NCBI GenBank assembly: GCA_036500765.1
Contig: DASYBM010000001.1
Span: forward strand, 186,001 to 250,000
Origin: Candidatus Sulfotelmatobacter sp.
GTDB lineage: Bacteria; Acidobacteriota; Terriglobia; Terriglobales; Acidobacteriaceae
Direction of reading: 5' to 3'
Length of the DNA: 64,000 bases
The notes beneath the pieces were generated by a model. The model made no database searches, was not told where the DNA came from, and was given only the letters and a program-made list of their open reading frames with translations. Positions 26,952 to 36,774 of this stretch are shown here, piece after piece. Every line of letters starts with the position of its first letter. The stretch's first letter is position 1. The translations under genes were made by a program, and so were the position numbers.

Positions 26952-27977
26952 CTATTGTGTCGGCGAGTACCATCCCCGCCGGGAGCGCACATGGAAATTC
27001 TTTCGATCGTTGGGAACGATTTCGATAGTGCGATAGTGCCCGTCGGCTCTGAGGTCCGCCGGTTTATAGGAAACGGCGTACTGGCTGCGGAGTTCCTCTT
27101 GAATTTCGGCGAACGCGTTGGCCACATCGCGAATCTGGAACGGGAAGAATGGCCGCCCGCCGGTAGCGTCGGCAATGCGCTCCAACACCTTGTCGCCCGC
27201 CCCTTTGGTCCCGCTCACGTTCGTGCTGATGGTATAGACGACGGCCTCGGCTCGCTGCGCCATTTCGATGGCCTCCTCGCGAGTAACGTGGCTCTGGTTG
27301 TCATCGCCGTCACTAAGCAAAATGATGGCGCGCCGCACCGTCTCCGACTTCGGCGCTTTCAGCAATTTGTCACGGCAGGCAAAATAGAGCGCATCGTAGA
27401 GCGCCGTGCCCCCGCCGGGGCGCAGTTCGTGCACTCCATGCGCGAGCAATTCAGTGTTGTCGGTGAAGTCCTGCGTAACCTCCGGCGTAACGTCAAAACC
27501 GACCACAAAGGCGTGATCCTTGTAGGAGTGAATCGTCTGGTTCAGAAATTCGATGGCGGATTCCTGTTCGAACTTGAAGCGGTCGCGCACGGAGTTGCTG
27601 GCATCGATCAACAGGCCGACCTGAAGCGGCAGGTTCGTCTCAGCGTGAAAGCTGCGAATTTCCTGCGGCGGCTTGTTGTCGTCCATCACGCGGAAGTCGT
27701 TCTCCTTCATGTCGGTGATGCGCTTCCCGTGCTTGTCGGTCACCGTGAATACCACGTTGACTTCGTTTGTCGTCGTGCGGATCGTCGGGAGGGAATCGTC
27801 CGCCGGAGTTTGCGGGTTCCCGGCTGTCGTGCTTGCCGCCGGAGGGCTCGAAGACTGTGCCTGCTGCGCCGGCGCAGAAGCCGCGGTTGAAGCAGGCGAA
27901 ACCGCGCTCGCCGACTGCGTTGTCGCGCTGCCCGCCAGAAATAGCAGAGCCAGTCCCGAACCAGCAACTAATTTCAT
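26952..27977 (-). CDS. exported VWA protein (VWFA-related acidobacterial type)
   Basis: The 341-residue protein has a signal peptide (LVAGSGLALLFLAGSATTQSASA), an Ala/Ser/Pro linker, and the lead-in IRTTTNEVNVVFTVTDKHGKRITDMKENDFRVMDD. The VWA metal site is intact (LQVGLLIDASNSVRDRF), with RRAIILLSDGDDNQS. The end is LRSQYAVSYKPADLRADGHYRTIEI. The ATG at 27977 is used; a GTG five codons upstream is possible. It precedes the DUF3052 and oxidoreductase genes in the same direction. Confidence 0.88.
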   Translation of the reverse strand: MKLVAGSGLALLFLAGSATTQSASAVSPASTAASAPAQQAQSSSPPAASTTAGNPQTPADDSLPTIRTTTNEVNVVFTVTDKHGKRITDMKENDFRVMDDNKPPQEIRSFHAETNLPLQVGLLIDASNSVRDRFKFEQESAIEFLNQTIHSYKDHAFVVGFDVTPEVTQDFTDNTELLAHGVHELRPGGGTALYDALYFACRDKLLKAPKSETVRRAIILLSDGDDNQSHVTREEAIEMAQRAEAVVYTISTNVSGTKGAGDKVLERIADATGGRPFFPFQIRDVANAFAEIQEELRSQYAVSYKPADLRADGHYRTIEIVPNDRKNFHVRSRRGWYSPTQ

Positions 27978-28053
27978 CCCCAAAGTTTTCACCTGATTTG
28001 AGTATTATATCTGGCCGCCCGATATCTTAACCCGCAAAACTCCCACCCATCGC

Positions 28054-29079
28054 TCATCGCCTGTTCGGCGAAACGCTGGGAGTAGTGTGTTTTTCAAGGG
28101 TCCCCAGGACGGCCTGCAACTCCGGCGGCAGTTGGCTCTGGAGTTCGATCGTTTCGCCTGTCCGCGGATGCGCCAATTCCAGCTGCGCTGCATGCAGGAA
28201 ATTTCGCGTCAGCGAAATCGAAACCGCTTCTCCCTTACCGCGCCCGCCGCCTGCGCGCATCTCGCGCGGCGCCCCATAGAGCGCATCGCCCATGACCGCG
28301 TGCCCTAGCGATGCCATGTGAACGCGAATCTGATGGGTGCGGCCCGTGTCGATCTTCACTTCGACCAGCGCGAACTTGCCGAATATCGTGTCCAGCCGGC
28401 GGACTACGTTGTAGTGAGAGACCGCATCGCGACCGCCCGTGCCGCGGGTGGTCATGCGTGTGCGTCGCACGCGGTCACGGCTGATGCTGGCCGAAATGGT
28501 TCCGCGATCTTTTTTGGGCCAGCCATGTACGAGCGCAAGATAAGTCTTCTTCACTTCGCGGCGGGCAAACTGCGCTGCCAACTTGCGATGCGCCTCATCG
28601 TTCTTCGCCACCACGATAAGTCCACTGGTCTCTTTGTCCAGACGGTGCACAATGCCCGGCCGCATCTCGCCGCCCACGGTTGACAGGCTCGCGAAATGAT
28701 GCAGCAGCGCGTTCACCAGCGTGCCCCGATTTCGCTGGTCGTCCGTAGCACCCGCGCCGGCATGAACCATCATTCCGGCGGGCTTGTTGATGATCGCGAG
28801 GTCGGCATCTTCATATACGATGTCGAGTGGTATCTCCTCGGCGATCGCGCGCAACGGAGGCCGCTCGGCTTGGCCGAGTACACTTACGCGTTCGCCGCCA
28901 CGCAGCTTCAAGGAAGGCTTCGCCGCAGTGTCGTTCACCAGCACTTTTCCGTTTGCAATCAATTCCTGCACCCGGGCGCGGCTCACCGACTCGCCAAGTC
29001 GCGTGGTAAGGAACTGGTCCAGGCGCTGCCCCGCGTCTTCCAGAGCGACCGATATGTGAATGGGAAATGCTTTGGGCAT
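28054..29079 (-). CDS. rluD: RluD/RluA-family 23S rRNA pseudouridine synthase
   Basis: The 341-residue protein has an N-terminal S4 RNA-binding domain (GQRLDQFLTTRLGESVSRARVQELIANGKVLVN). The RluA-type catalytic domain carries the aspartate motif GIVHRLDKETSGLIVVAKN, plus VNALLHHF and TGRTHQIRVHMASLGHAVMGD. It isomerises uridines in 23S rRNA, probably the helix-69 positions if it is RluD. The ATG at 29079 gives the full S4 domain. It is upstream of a VWA gene in the same direction. Confidence 0.92.
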   Translation of the reverse strand: MPKAFPIHISVALEDAGQRLDQFLTTRLGESVSRARVQELIANGKVLVNDTAAKPSLKLRGGERVSVLGQAERPPLRAIAEEIPLDIVYEDADLAIINKPAGMMVHAGAGATDDQRNRGTLVNALLHHFASLSTVGGEMRPGIVHRLDKETSGLIVVAKNDEAHRKLAAQFARREVKKTYLALVHGWPKKDRGTISASISRDRVRRTRMTTRGTGGRDAVSHYNVVRRLDTIFGKFALVEVKIDTGRTHQIRVHMASLGHAVMGDALYGAPREMRAGGGRGKGEAVSISLTRNFLHAAQLELAHPRTGETIELQSQLPPELQAVLGTLEKHTTPSVSPNRR

Positions 29080-29139
29080 CCGCTGCGAAAGATACTACAC
29101 ACAATTTCTGTAAAATGGTGCGGCCTGAGGTTTAGCTGA

Positions 29140-31323
29140 TTGTCTTCCAGTTCCCACGTTCGCGAAAACAATGAACGCCAAAGCACGGATCGCGAAACCA
29201 ACGTTCGCGAAGCCAACGTTCCCGTAAACGGTGAAACCGCATCTGTTTCCGCACCAAGCAATCCAGCGACTGATCTCACCCGTCCTTTCACGCGGGACCT
29301 GCGCGACCATCCGTCCTATCGCCCCGATATCGACGGCCTTCGCGCCCTGGCCATTATTCCCGTCGTGATGTTTCACGCCTTCCCAGCCATACTCCCCGGC
29401 GGATTTGTCGGCGTGGATATTTTTTTCGTCATCTCCGGCTTTCTGATCTCCAGCATCATTTTCAAAGGCTTCCAGCGCGGCAGTTTCAGCTTTGCGGCGT
29501 TTTATTCCAACCGCATCAAGCGCATCTTTCCCGCTCTCCTGGTCGTTCTGGGCGCGAGTGCTGTCTTCGGCTGGTTTTTTCTCTTCCCAGGCGAGTACGC
29601 GCAGTTGGGCAAACATATTTTTGGCGGAGCCGGCTACATCGAAAACTTTATCCTTCGGCGGGAAGCTGGATATTTCGATACCAAGTCTTTCCTGAAACCG
29701 CTGATGCACCTCTGGTCTTTGGGGATTGAAGAGCAGTTTTATTTGACCTACCCGTTCTTGCTGTGGGCCGCGTGGCGCTTGCGATTGAACGTGCTCGCCG
29801 TGCTGACGCCTCTCGTCTTGATTTCTTTTTCCCTGAATGTCTGGGAAGTCCACCGCGACGCCGCGTCCAGTTTCTTCCTGCCGCAGACGCGCTTTTGGGA
29901 GTTGTGGATCGGTGGTGTGCTGGCCTACTTCGACATGTTCCGGCCGCAGCTTCGGCGTCGTTTGGCTGCCAGTCGGTTACTGCCGAATATTCTGTCCGCG
30001 ACTGGCACCGCACTGATCGCACTGGCTCTGCTGCTGGTGCATGCCTATGAGTTTCCAGGATGGTGGGCGCTGCTTCCCGTGGGCGGCGCGTCACTGCTGA
30101 TCGTGGCGGGGCCTTCCGCCTCGATCAATCGCATCTTTCTGTCCAACCGGGTCGCGGTCTTCGTCGGACTCATCAGCTATCCCTTGTACTTGTGGCATTG
30201 GCCAATTCTGTCATTTGCCCGCATGATTCGTGGAGAGGAATTGTCTTGGGCCTCCAGGATCGCGGCCGTGGTTCTCAGCATGGGATTGGCGTGGGCGACG
30301 TGGCGCTTCGTAGAATCTCCCATTCGCTTCGGCCGCAAAACCTGGATGAAGAGCGCAGCGCTGGTTCTGGCCTCAGGGATGATATTGTGCGCGGGGTACA
30401 CCATCCACAGTGAGGACGGCTTTGGCGGCAGGTTCAAGAATCTTCCCGTTGATTTTGGTTGGGCACAACCCGATACAGCTACTACGCCCGGCTGTTTACG
30501 TACGGTCGGGATCGCCAAGCTGGGCTATTGCCGCATCTCGGCCGCGACGCCTCCGGAGATTCTTCTCATCGGCGATTCGCATGCGGGCGCTCTTTATCGC
30601 GGCGTCGCCGCCGCCTATGCGCAGCGTTCGCAAGTCGTGATGAATCTCGGTGAGCCGGGATGCGTGCCGTTTTACGACACCGAGAGCTATGCGCTCGGGG
30701 CGCGTGCCGAACGGGATTGCAGGCCGATCGTAAATCGGATGCTTGACTTTGCCATTTCCACCCCCAAGGTTCGCACCGTAATCATTTCAGCGCACTGGCC
30801 GATATACATTACGGGCCGACTGTTTGGCGACGATCCCGGCCTGCCTGAATCGCTTTCATGGGATGGCGCTGCCAAGGATTCCAGCCAGACCGAGGTGTTT
30901 GCAGCCGCCTTGCAAAACACCATCTCACGCCTCTCTGCGTCCGGAAAACAAATAGTGCTATTTCTCGATTGGCCCGAGTTGGGCTTCGACCCGAGATCAT
31001 GCCTCCCGCGCCCAGTCTCCCTGTTTTCGCGCGTTCGCCCGCTCTGCGGTGTACAGCGCGCTCGGGTCGATGCACGCGCTCGTGCCTACCGAGCGGTGAT
31101 TTTTGATATACAGAAAGAATTCAGCCGATTGCGAGTGTTCGATCCGCTCCCCTCCTTGTGCGATGGCACGGCTTGTTATGCGATGCGCGACGGGCATCTT
31201 CTTTACCGGGACGATAATCATCTCTCGGCCGCAGGGTCTGAATATCTCGCCGAAAAGTTCGTGGTTGACAGCCTGGGAGGTCTTGCGGACGGCCCGCGTC
31301 CTGCGGATTCAAATACGCGCTAA
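29140..31323 (+). CDS. OafA/acyltransferase-3 family membrane O-acyltransferase with SGNH domain
   Basis: The 727-residue protein has an N-terminal acyltransferase-3 domain of about ten membrane segments. It opens RPDIDGLRALAIIPVVMFHAF (catalytic-type His) and includes GGFVGVDIFFVISGFLIS and HLWSLGIEEQFYLTYPF. The C-terminal periplasmic SGNH domain begins at ILLIGDSHAGALYRG and ends DDNHLSAAGSEYLA. Such proteins O-acetylate envelope polysaccharides. The only early start is TTG at 29140 with TGAGG upstream. About 60 residues before the first motif are made of short repeats of CCAACGTTCGCGAA and are of doubtful value. Its stop overlaps the lgt stop by 3 nt. Confidence 0.9.
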   Translation: MSSSSHVRENNERQSTDRETNVREANVPVNGETASVSAPSNPATDLTRPFTRDLRDHPSYRPDIDGLRALAIIPVVMFHAFPAILPGGFVGVDIFFVISGFLISSIIFKGFQRGSFSFAAFYSNRIKRIFPALLVVLGASAVFGWFFLFPGEYAQLGKHIFGGAGYIENFILRREAGYFDTKSFLKPLMHLWSLGIEEQFYLTYPFLLWAAWRLRLNVLAVLTPLVLISFSLNVWEVHRDAASSFFLPQTRFWELWIGGVLAYFDMFRPQLRRRLAASRLLPNILSATGTALIALALLLVHAYEFPGWWALLPVGGASLLIVAGPSASINRIFLSNRVAVFVGLISYPLYLWHWPILSFARMIRGEELSWASRIAAVVLSMGLAWATWRFVESPIRFGRKTWMKSAALVLASGMILCAGYTIHSEDGFGGRFKNLPVDFGWAQPDTATTPGCLRTVGIAKLGYCRISAATPPEILLIGDSHAGALYRGVAAAYAQRSQVVMNLGEPGCVPFYDTESYALGARAERDCRPIVNRMLDFAISTPKVRTVIISAHWPIYITGRLFGDDPGLPESLSWDGAAKDSSQTEVFAAALQNTISRLSASGKQIVLFLDWPELGFDPRSCLPRPVSLFSRVRPLCGVQRARVDARARAYRAVIFDIQKEFSRLRVFDPLPSLCDGTACYAMRDGHLLYRDDNHLSAAGSEYLAEKFVVDSLGGLADGPRPADSNTR

Positions 31324-32132
31324 CGAGTGGCGCTCGCTACCTGGGCAGGCACCTGCTTCGAACCAGGCCGCAACCACCAAATCAATCCTCCCGCAAGCAC
31401 CAAGCCAATTGCGATTAACTGGGTACCCGTCATGGCTCCGCCAAAAACCGAGCCGCGGCCGGGGTCGTCGCGCAGATACTCGAGAAAGAATCTGGCCACG
31501 CCGTAGATAAACATGAATGCCCCAAAGACTTGACCGTCGAAGCTTCTGCGTTTCAGCAGCCACATCAGAAACAGGAAGTTAGCGAACTGCACTGCGGACT
31601 CGAACAACTGGGTAGGTTCAAGAGGCACACCCAGAGGCGTCCCGGTGATCGAGTTCGCCAACGGATTATGAAAAGTCACGCCCCACCAGTGGTGGGTTTC
31701 TTTTCCGTAGCAGCATCCCGCGGCAAAGCAGCCAATGCGGCCGATCGCATGGCCCAGCGCGAGACCCGGGGCGAAACAATCGCAGGTGCCAAGCGCCGGC
31801 ATGTTATGCTTGCGCACATACCAAGCCGCGGCCGCGAATGCAGCCAGCAGCCCTCCGGAAAAAACTCCCCCCGCCTGCAGGGTATTGATGCTGAAAATTT
31901 CGCTTACGTGCGCGGAGTAGTAGCTCCACTCGTTGATGACGTAGAGTACTTTCGCTCCCACAATCCCGCAGAGCACGACAAGAATCCCCAGGTTCCAGGC
32001 TTTGTCGCCGTCGATCCCCATGCGCTCGGAGTTGCGCACGCTGATCCATAGACCAATCAGGACGCCCAGCGATACCAGGAATCCGTACGTCGGGAGGAAA
32101 AATTTCCCCAGGTGAAATAGTTGTGGGAACAC
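31320..32132 (-). CDS. lgt: prolipoprotein diacylglyceryl transferase
   Basis: The 270-residue polytopic protein has the Lgt signature GLALGHAIGRIGCFAAGCCYG (the essential Arg in GRIGCF). It also has LQAGGVFSGGLLAAF, GVPLEPTQLFES and FGAFMFIYGVARFFLEYLRDDPG. It transfers diacylglycerol to the lipobox cysteine of pre-lipoproteins, such as the MsrA in this window. The start is GTG at 32132 with no clear ribosome site. The gene is convergent and overlaps the acyltransferase gene at the stop codons. Confidence 0.94.
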   Translation of the reverse strand: MFPQLFHLGKFFLPTYGFLVSLGVLIGLWISVRNSERMGIDGDKAWNLGILVVLCGIVGAKVLYVINEWSYYSAHVSEIFSINTLQAGGVFSGGLLAAFAAAAWYVRKHNMPALGTCDCFAPGLALGHAIGRIGCFAAGCCYGKETHHWWGVTFHNPLANSITGTPLGVPLEPTQLFESAVQFANFLFLMWLLKRRSFDGQVFGAFMFIYGVARFFLEYLRDDPGRGSVFGGAMTGTQLIAIGLVLAGGLIWWLRPGSKQVPAQVASATR

Positions 32133-32803
32133 AGTTTGTTAGATGCGTGAAGCCTAGGATTAGCTACGCCATCAAGTTTAGCAGGTTGGGAAACTGAAGG
32201 GCGAGGCGTAAGAACAAACTTCAAGATCAAAACCTGGAGGGACGAGTGCGTCCGTCCCCACACACGCTCAACCAGAAAAAATCAAGCCGACCCACTAAGC
32301 CGTGTGACGGGCCGAGAATGAACCCGTCGGTAGACGTTGGGAACCCGCCGAGACCCTTTAGGCATCTCCGCATGGCGGAGCGCTGCGCACCGGATCCTAG
32401 TTCGAGTCGAGCCCCCGTTCATTCAGCATTGGTTCAAAAATCGGTTACCGCCATCACCAACCCGGCAGGCCAGCTTTCAATCTGGATGCTAGGCAAAAGC
32501 TGGGCACTTGGCAAGTGGAAGATCGCAAAAAGTTGGCAGATCGCTTGCAACGAAAGTAATGTCTTATTCACAAATTCACAAACGGGCTTGCTCCGATCCT
32601 GGGAGAAGTAGGCGGTTTTCGGGGAACTCTAGCAATACCAAGGTTAGGCAAAATGGCGGGAAAATGCTGGCGATTTGCTGCCCCCGGATCACGGAAGGAC
32701 TTGATTCTGATGGCCAAGTGTGAGTTCATACTCCAGAACAAAATAATGGGCCCCCAGAGCGTAGCCGCAGGTTGGTCGCCGGCACGCCGGAGAAGTTGTA
32801 GCG
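32133..32803. other. 671-bp gene-free gap
   Basis: No convincing gene is seen; the longest frames do not look like proteins. A degenerate copy of the palindromic repeat core (GGGACGAGTGCGTCCG) is at 32239-32254. The last 20 bp hold GGAGAAG, the ribosome site of the following kinase gene. Confidence 0.5.
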
Positions 32804-35689
32804 ATGTCGAAATTGCGCGCGTCCGCATTTGCGGCGGCGGCTTTTCTCATGCTCACGCATGTGGCCGTGCTGTTGTTGCGCTACGGCACCTCCACGGCGT
32901 CAGTCTGGGGAGACTGGATCGACACCGCCGCGCCGCTGACCGCGGCCGTGGTGTGCTGGCTGGCTTCGCGGGAGTCCGGACCCTTTGGCAAACGCGTCTG
33001 GCGCCTGGTCGCTCTTTCTTTGCTGCTTGACACGATCGGGGCAGCTCTCTACACCGATTATTACGATTATGTTCATGCTCCGCTAGGCACGCTGTGGCCG
33101 AGCGCCGTTCTTGTGTTTTTCTGGATTGTCCCGGCCACGATGACCCTTTTCCTGAGTCCACGAGACCCGGGCAGGGGATTCGGGTGGTTGAGATTCTGCG
33201 ATTTTATTCAGGTTTGCACACTCGTCCTGGCGGTTGAACTGTCGCAGATCTATGTCCCCTCGCGCTGGCAGGCCGCTGGGCAGGCCATGGAGGTCCGGAA
33301 GTTGCATGCGGGGATTCTTTTCTTTGGCCTGATCACGCTGAGTTTCCTGGTTCGAGGACTGCTGAGTCTCCGTCGCACCGAGAAAGCGTTTTTCCTGCGC
33401 ATGGGTCTGTTACTGGGCGTTCACGCCATCGTACTTAATGCAACGCTCGCCTGGCTCGCCTCCGGCCACTACCGGCAGGGGGAATGGCCCGATCTCACAT
33501 GGACGTTCAGCTACTGCCTGATGATCGTGATTGCAGGAAGTTGGAGCGGCCGCGAGCAGCCGTTAGGGCCAGAGTCGCATTCTCATCGATTGCAACTGCT
33601 CGCCCAATTCTCTCCTCTGTTGATTCCGGCGATCGTGTTCCCACTCGTCATTAGCATCGCTCAGGAGCAATTCTACTGGTCCCTCGTGCTCGCGCTGGTT
33701 TCGTTTGCCGCCGCGGGCGGTAGATTGTTTGTCGTTCAGAAACAGTTGCTGATCAGTTCGTCCGAACTGGAAAGAAATCTCACCCTGCTGCAAGGAATTA
33801 CCGAGGGCACGACAGATGCGATCTTTGTCAAAGATCTGCAAGGCCGTTATCTCATGATGAATTCGGCAGGCTTGGGTTTTTTGGGCCGGAGCATCGCGGA
33901 TGTTTTAGGAAAGGACGACGCTGAGTTGTTTGTTCCGGAAATTGGCCGCGCGATTATGGAGCGCGATCGTCTCGTCGTGCAGTCCGGCGTGACCCAGACG
34001 TACGAGGAGTCGGGGACTGCGGCAGGCGTGACCCGTACCTTCCTCTCGACTAAAGGCCCCTATCGCGACGCTAACGGCAAGGTCATCGGACTGCTCGGCA
34101 TTTGCCGCGACATCAGTGATCGCAAGCGCGCCGAAGAGGACATCCGCCAATCGCAGCAGAAACTCTCGATTCACTTCGAGCACACTCCGCTGGCGGTGGT
34201 GGAATGGGATCTTCAATTTCGTGTGACTGCCTGGAATCCCTCCGCCGAGCGCATCTTCGGATATTCCCGCGAGGAGGCCCTGGGGCAGCACGCCAGTTTT
34301 ATTGTTCCTCCCAATTTCCGGCGGCATGTAGACGAAGTCTGGCAGGGAGTGTTGAATCAGAATGGAGGAACTCGAAGCGCCAACGACAATGTGACCAAAG
34401 ATGGCCGCACGATTTCCTGCGAATGGTACAACACTCCGCTGGTGGACGAGTCCGGTCGAGTGCTGGGCGCGGCTTCACTGGCGCAGGATGTTACCGAGCG
34501 GGTAGCGCTCGAAGAAAGACTGCGCCAGTCGCAGAAAATGGAGGCCGTTGGGCGTCTGGCGGGCGGCGTGGCTCATGACTTCAATAATCTGCTCACCGTA
34601 ATTCTCGGCTACTCGCAAATCGTGGCCGAAGGGGTTCCCTCCGGCAGCCGCCTGGCCGACAGCACAGCGCAGATCAAGTCGGCGGCCGAGCGAGCCAGCG
34701 GCATCACCCGCCAATTGCTGGCTTTCAGCCGCAAACAAGTGCTTTCCCCGCGCGTCATCAACCTGAACGACATCATGCTGAACCTTGACTCGCTGCTGCG
34801 CCGCCTGATCGGAGAAGACATCGAGGTCCTGACCGTGCCCTCGAATGGTCTGGGTTCGGTGAAGGCCGATCCCGGTCAGATCGAGCAGGTCATCATGAAT
34901 CTGGCCTTGAATTCCCGCGATGCCATGCCGCGCGGCGGCAAGCTCACCCTGGAAACCGCCAATGTGCAACTCGATGAATCTTACACAGATCGCCATCAAC
35001 CCGCGGAGCCCGGGCGCTACGTGATGCTGGCCGTGAGCGATACCGGCCATGGCATGACTCCGGAAACACAGGCGCGCATTTTCGAACCTTTCTATACCAC
35101 GAAAGAAGTCGGCAAAGGCACCGGCCTCGGACTTTCGATGGTGTACGGAATTGTGAAGCAGAGCGGAGGCTACATCTGGGTTTATAGCGAGCCCGAACGC
35201 GGCACGACTTTCAAGATTTATCTGCCTCGCGTCGACCAGCCCGCCGAGTCGTCCGGCGCCGATAACCGCCCCAAAAGCGTGCAACGCGGCACGGAAACCG
35301 TTCTGCTAGTCGAAGACGATCCCCAGCTTCGCCAGCTCAGTTCTTCCGTGTTAGCGCATTGCGGCTACAAGATGCTCGTCGCGGGAAGCCCCGAGGAGGG
35401 GCTTGCCATCTGCAAAGAGAATCATCGCGACATCCGCTTGCTAATTACAGATGTGGTCATGCCGCGCATCAACGGCCGCCAGTTGGCCGAGCAGATCGCT
35501 CACGTTGCGCCCAACGTCAGGGTGCTGTACATCTCGGGCTATACCAGCAATGCGATTGTTCATTACGGCGTGCTCGACCCCGGGCTGTGGTTCCTGCCCA
35601 AACCGTTCACTTTGTCGGCGCTGGTGGCGAAAGTGCGCGAGGTTCTGGATGCCAGCGCCGACACGCGTCAAGAACAGCGCGTCGAGTAG
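32804..35689 (+). CDS. hybrid sensor histidine kinase with 7TM region, two PAS domains and receiver
   Basis: The 961-residue protein has about seven hydrophobic segments in residues 1-310, then PAS 1 (about 325-440) and PAS 2 (about 455-575, DITERVALEERL linker). The HisKA domain has phospho-acceptor His591 in GGVAHDFNNLL. The ATPase domain has NLALNSRDAMPRGG, DTGHGM and GKGTGLGLSMVYGIV. A C-terminal receiver has Asp883 in LLITDVVMP. AGGVAHDFNNLLTV is typical of ligand-free PAS hybrid kinases. GGAGAAG precedes the ATG. No partner regulator is nearby, so output is unknown. Confidence 0.93.
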   Translation: MSKLRASAFAAAAFLMLTHVAVLLLRYGTSTASVWGDWIDTAAPLTAAVVCWLASRESGPFGKRVWRLVALSLLLDTIGAALYTDYYDYVHAPLGTLWPSAVLVFFWIVPATMTLFLSPRDPGRGFGWLRFCDFIQVCTLVLAVELSQIYVPSRWQAAGQAMEVRKLHAGILFFGLITLSFLVRGLLSLRRTEKAFFLRMGLLLGVHAIVLNATLAWLASGHYRQGEWPDLTWTFSYCLMIVIAGSWSGREQPLGPESHSHRLQLLAQFSPLLIPAIVFPLVISIAQEQFYWSLVLALVSFAAAGGRLFVVQKQLLISSSELERNLTLLQGITEGTTDAIFVKDLQGRYLMMNSAGLGFLGRSIADVLGKDDAELFVPEIGRAIMERDRLVVQSGVTQTYEESGTAAGVTRTFLSTKGPYRDANGKVIGLLGICRDISDRKRAEEDIRQSQQKLSIHFEHTPLAVVEWDLQFRVTAWNPSAERIFGYSREEALGQHASFIVPPNFRRHVDEVWQGVLNQNGGTRSANDNVTKDGRTISCEWYNTPLVDESGRVLGAASLAQDVTERVALEERLRQSQKMEAVGRLAGGVAHDFNNLLTVILGYSQIVAEGVPSGSRLADSTAQIKSAAERASGITRQLLAFSRKQVLSPRVINLNDIMLNLDSLLRRLIGEDIEVLTVPSNGLGSVKADPGQIEQVIMNLALNSRDAMPRGGKLTLETANVQLDESYTDRHQPAEPGRYVMLAVSDTGHGMTPETQARIFEPFYTTKEVGKGTGLGLSMVYGIVKQSGGYIWVYSEPERGTTFKIYLPRVDQPAESSGADNRPKSVQRGTETVLLVEDDPQLRQLSSSVLAHCGYKMLVAGSPEEGLAICKENHRDIRLLITDVVMPRINGRQLAEQIAHVAPNVRVLYISGYTSNAIVHYGVLDPGLWFLPKPFTLSALVAKVREVLDASADTRQEQRVE

Positions 35690-35703
35690 AGTGGCGGCGC
35701 TGA

Positions 35704-36774
35704 TTACTGCGCTGACTCCTGAGCCCAGTACGAGCCTCGCGCCAGCACTGTGCCATCCCCTCCATTTCGTAGCCGCACTCGAAGCTGATGCAGTCCGGGA
35801 CGCGGGCTCTTGGGCGCGAAGCTCAATAGATACCGGCTGTGCAGATGATTGGTAAAGTCGTTCATCCGCACATCGAATTTCTTTTTGGTGGCGAAGAGTT
35901 CATATTCGCCGCCCGTCATCATGGCCACGGTGCTCGGGACGTTTTTTCTCATGGCTTGCACCATCCGGTAGCCGAGATCGATGAAGTCGATGCCATTGTG
36001 CATCTCATTCATATCGGTGCCAGGTTTGTTGTTGCCGCGGCCGGTGTCGAGGATATTCGAGAGAGCGGGCGAAAAAGCCAGCGCATACATCACGCAATTG
36101 CTGTGCCCAATGGCCGCCACCGTATCCTCGATTTTCACATGGCTGCCGTGGTCACGGGTCTCGCTGATCAGCAGCAGCACGCGCAGCCGGCCCTCCGGCT
36201 CCTTCTTGAGCAGATTTACCGAGTAATCGACCGCATCGAGAATCGCCGCTCCGCCGTCGCCGGGCTGAAGATTTCTGAGATCGTCCTCCACCAGGCTTGC
36301 ATCTCTCGTGAAGTTTCGCGTGAGGTCCACCTTGCTGTCGAACTCCAGCACGGCCACTCGCGCCGTTCCCAGCGCAAATAGCGGGTCGAGCATTGATTCC
36401 AGTCCTTGCATGCGGGGGAACTCGGCATAGGCCCGCCGTCCGCGCTGAATGGCTACGACCAGCGAGATCGGCTGGCCCTCCGGGGCTTCGTCAAGACGTA
36501 CCTGCTGCTCGACGCCATTATCTTCCATAAGGAAATCTTTGGCCTGCAAGCCGTAGACAATGCCACCTTCCTGGTCTTTGACCAGCGCCGGAATCAGCAC
36601 CAGATTCGATTGCGAGCGGATCGTTGTGTCTTGAGAAGGAGCGCCGCTGGGCAGTGCGCACAGGGCGAGAATTGCGCTGAATAGGAGGCCGCGCCGCAGA
36701 TTCTCTTGTCGCAGGCGAGGCAGTCGCAGACTAGCCTGCCTTGCGGTCTTCAGCCAGCACTTCATCCAGCGCAT
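35704..36774 (-). CDS. exported VWA-like protein lacking the metal site
   Basis: The 356-residue protein has an N-terminal hydrophobic signal (RRGLLFSAILALCALPSGAPSQ) and the lead-in IRSQSNLVLIPALVKDQEGGIVYGLQAKDFLMEDNG of the VWFA-related family. The MIDAS position reads ISLVVAIQRGRRAYAEF, with no DxSxS. The later VWA strands remain (RVLLLISETRDHGS) and the end (LHSRYLLSFAPKSPRPGLHQLRVRLRNG) is typical. The ATG at 36774 overlaps zapA by 44 nt, so a later start is possible. It follows zapA in the same direction. Confidence 0.82.
   Translation of the reverse strand: MRWMKCWLKTARQASLRLPRLRQENLRRGLLFSAILALCALPSGAPSQDTTIRSQSNLVLIPALVKDQEGGIVYGLQAKDFLMEDNGVEQQVRLDEAPEGQPISLVVAIQRGRRAYAEFPRMQGLESMLDPLFALGTARVAVLEFDSKVDLTRNFTRDASLVEDDLRNLQPGDGGAAILDAVDYSVNLLKKEPEGRLRVLLLISETRDHGSHVKIEDTVAAIGHSNCVMYALAFSPALSNILDTGRGNNKPGTDMNEMHNGIDFIDLGYRMVQAMRKNVPSTVAMMTGGEYELFATKKKFDVRMNDFTNHLHSRYLLSFAPKSPRPGLHQLRVRLRNGGDGTVLARGSYWAQESAQ

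Noticed and set aside
29095-29853. 252-residue minus-strand frame opposite the acyltransferase N-terminus
   Set aside because: It reads low-complexity repeats (NVGFANVGFA) because of repeated CCAACGTTCGCGAA units; the plus-strand enzyme is well supported.
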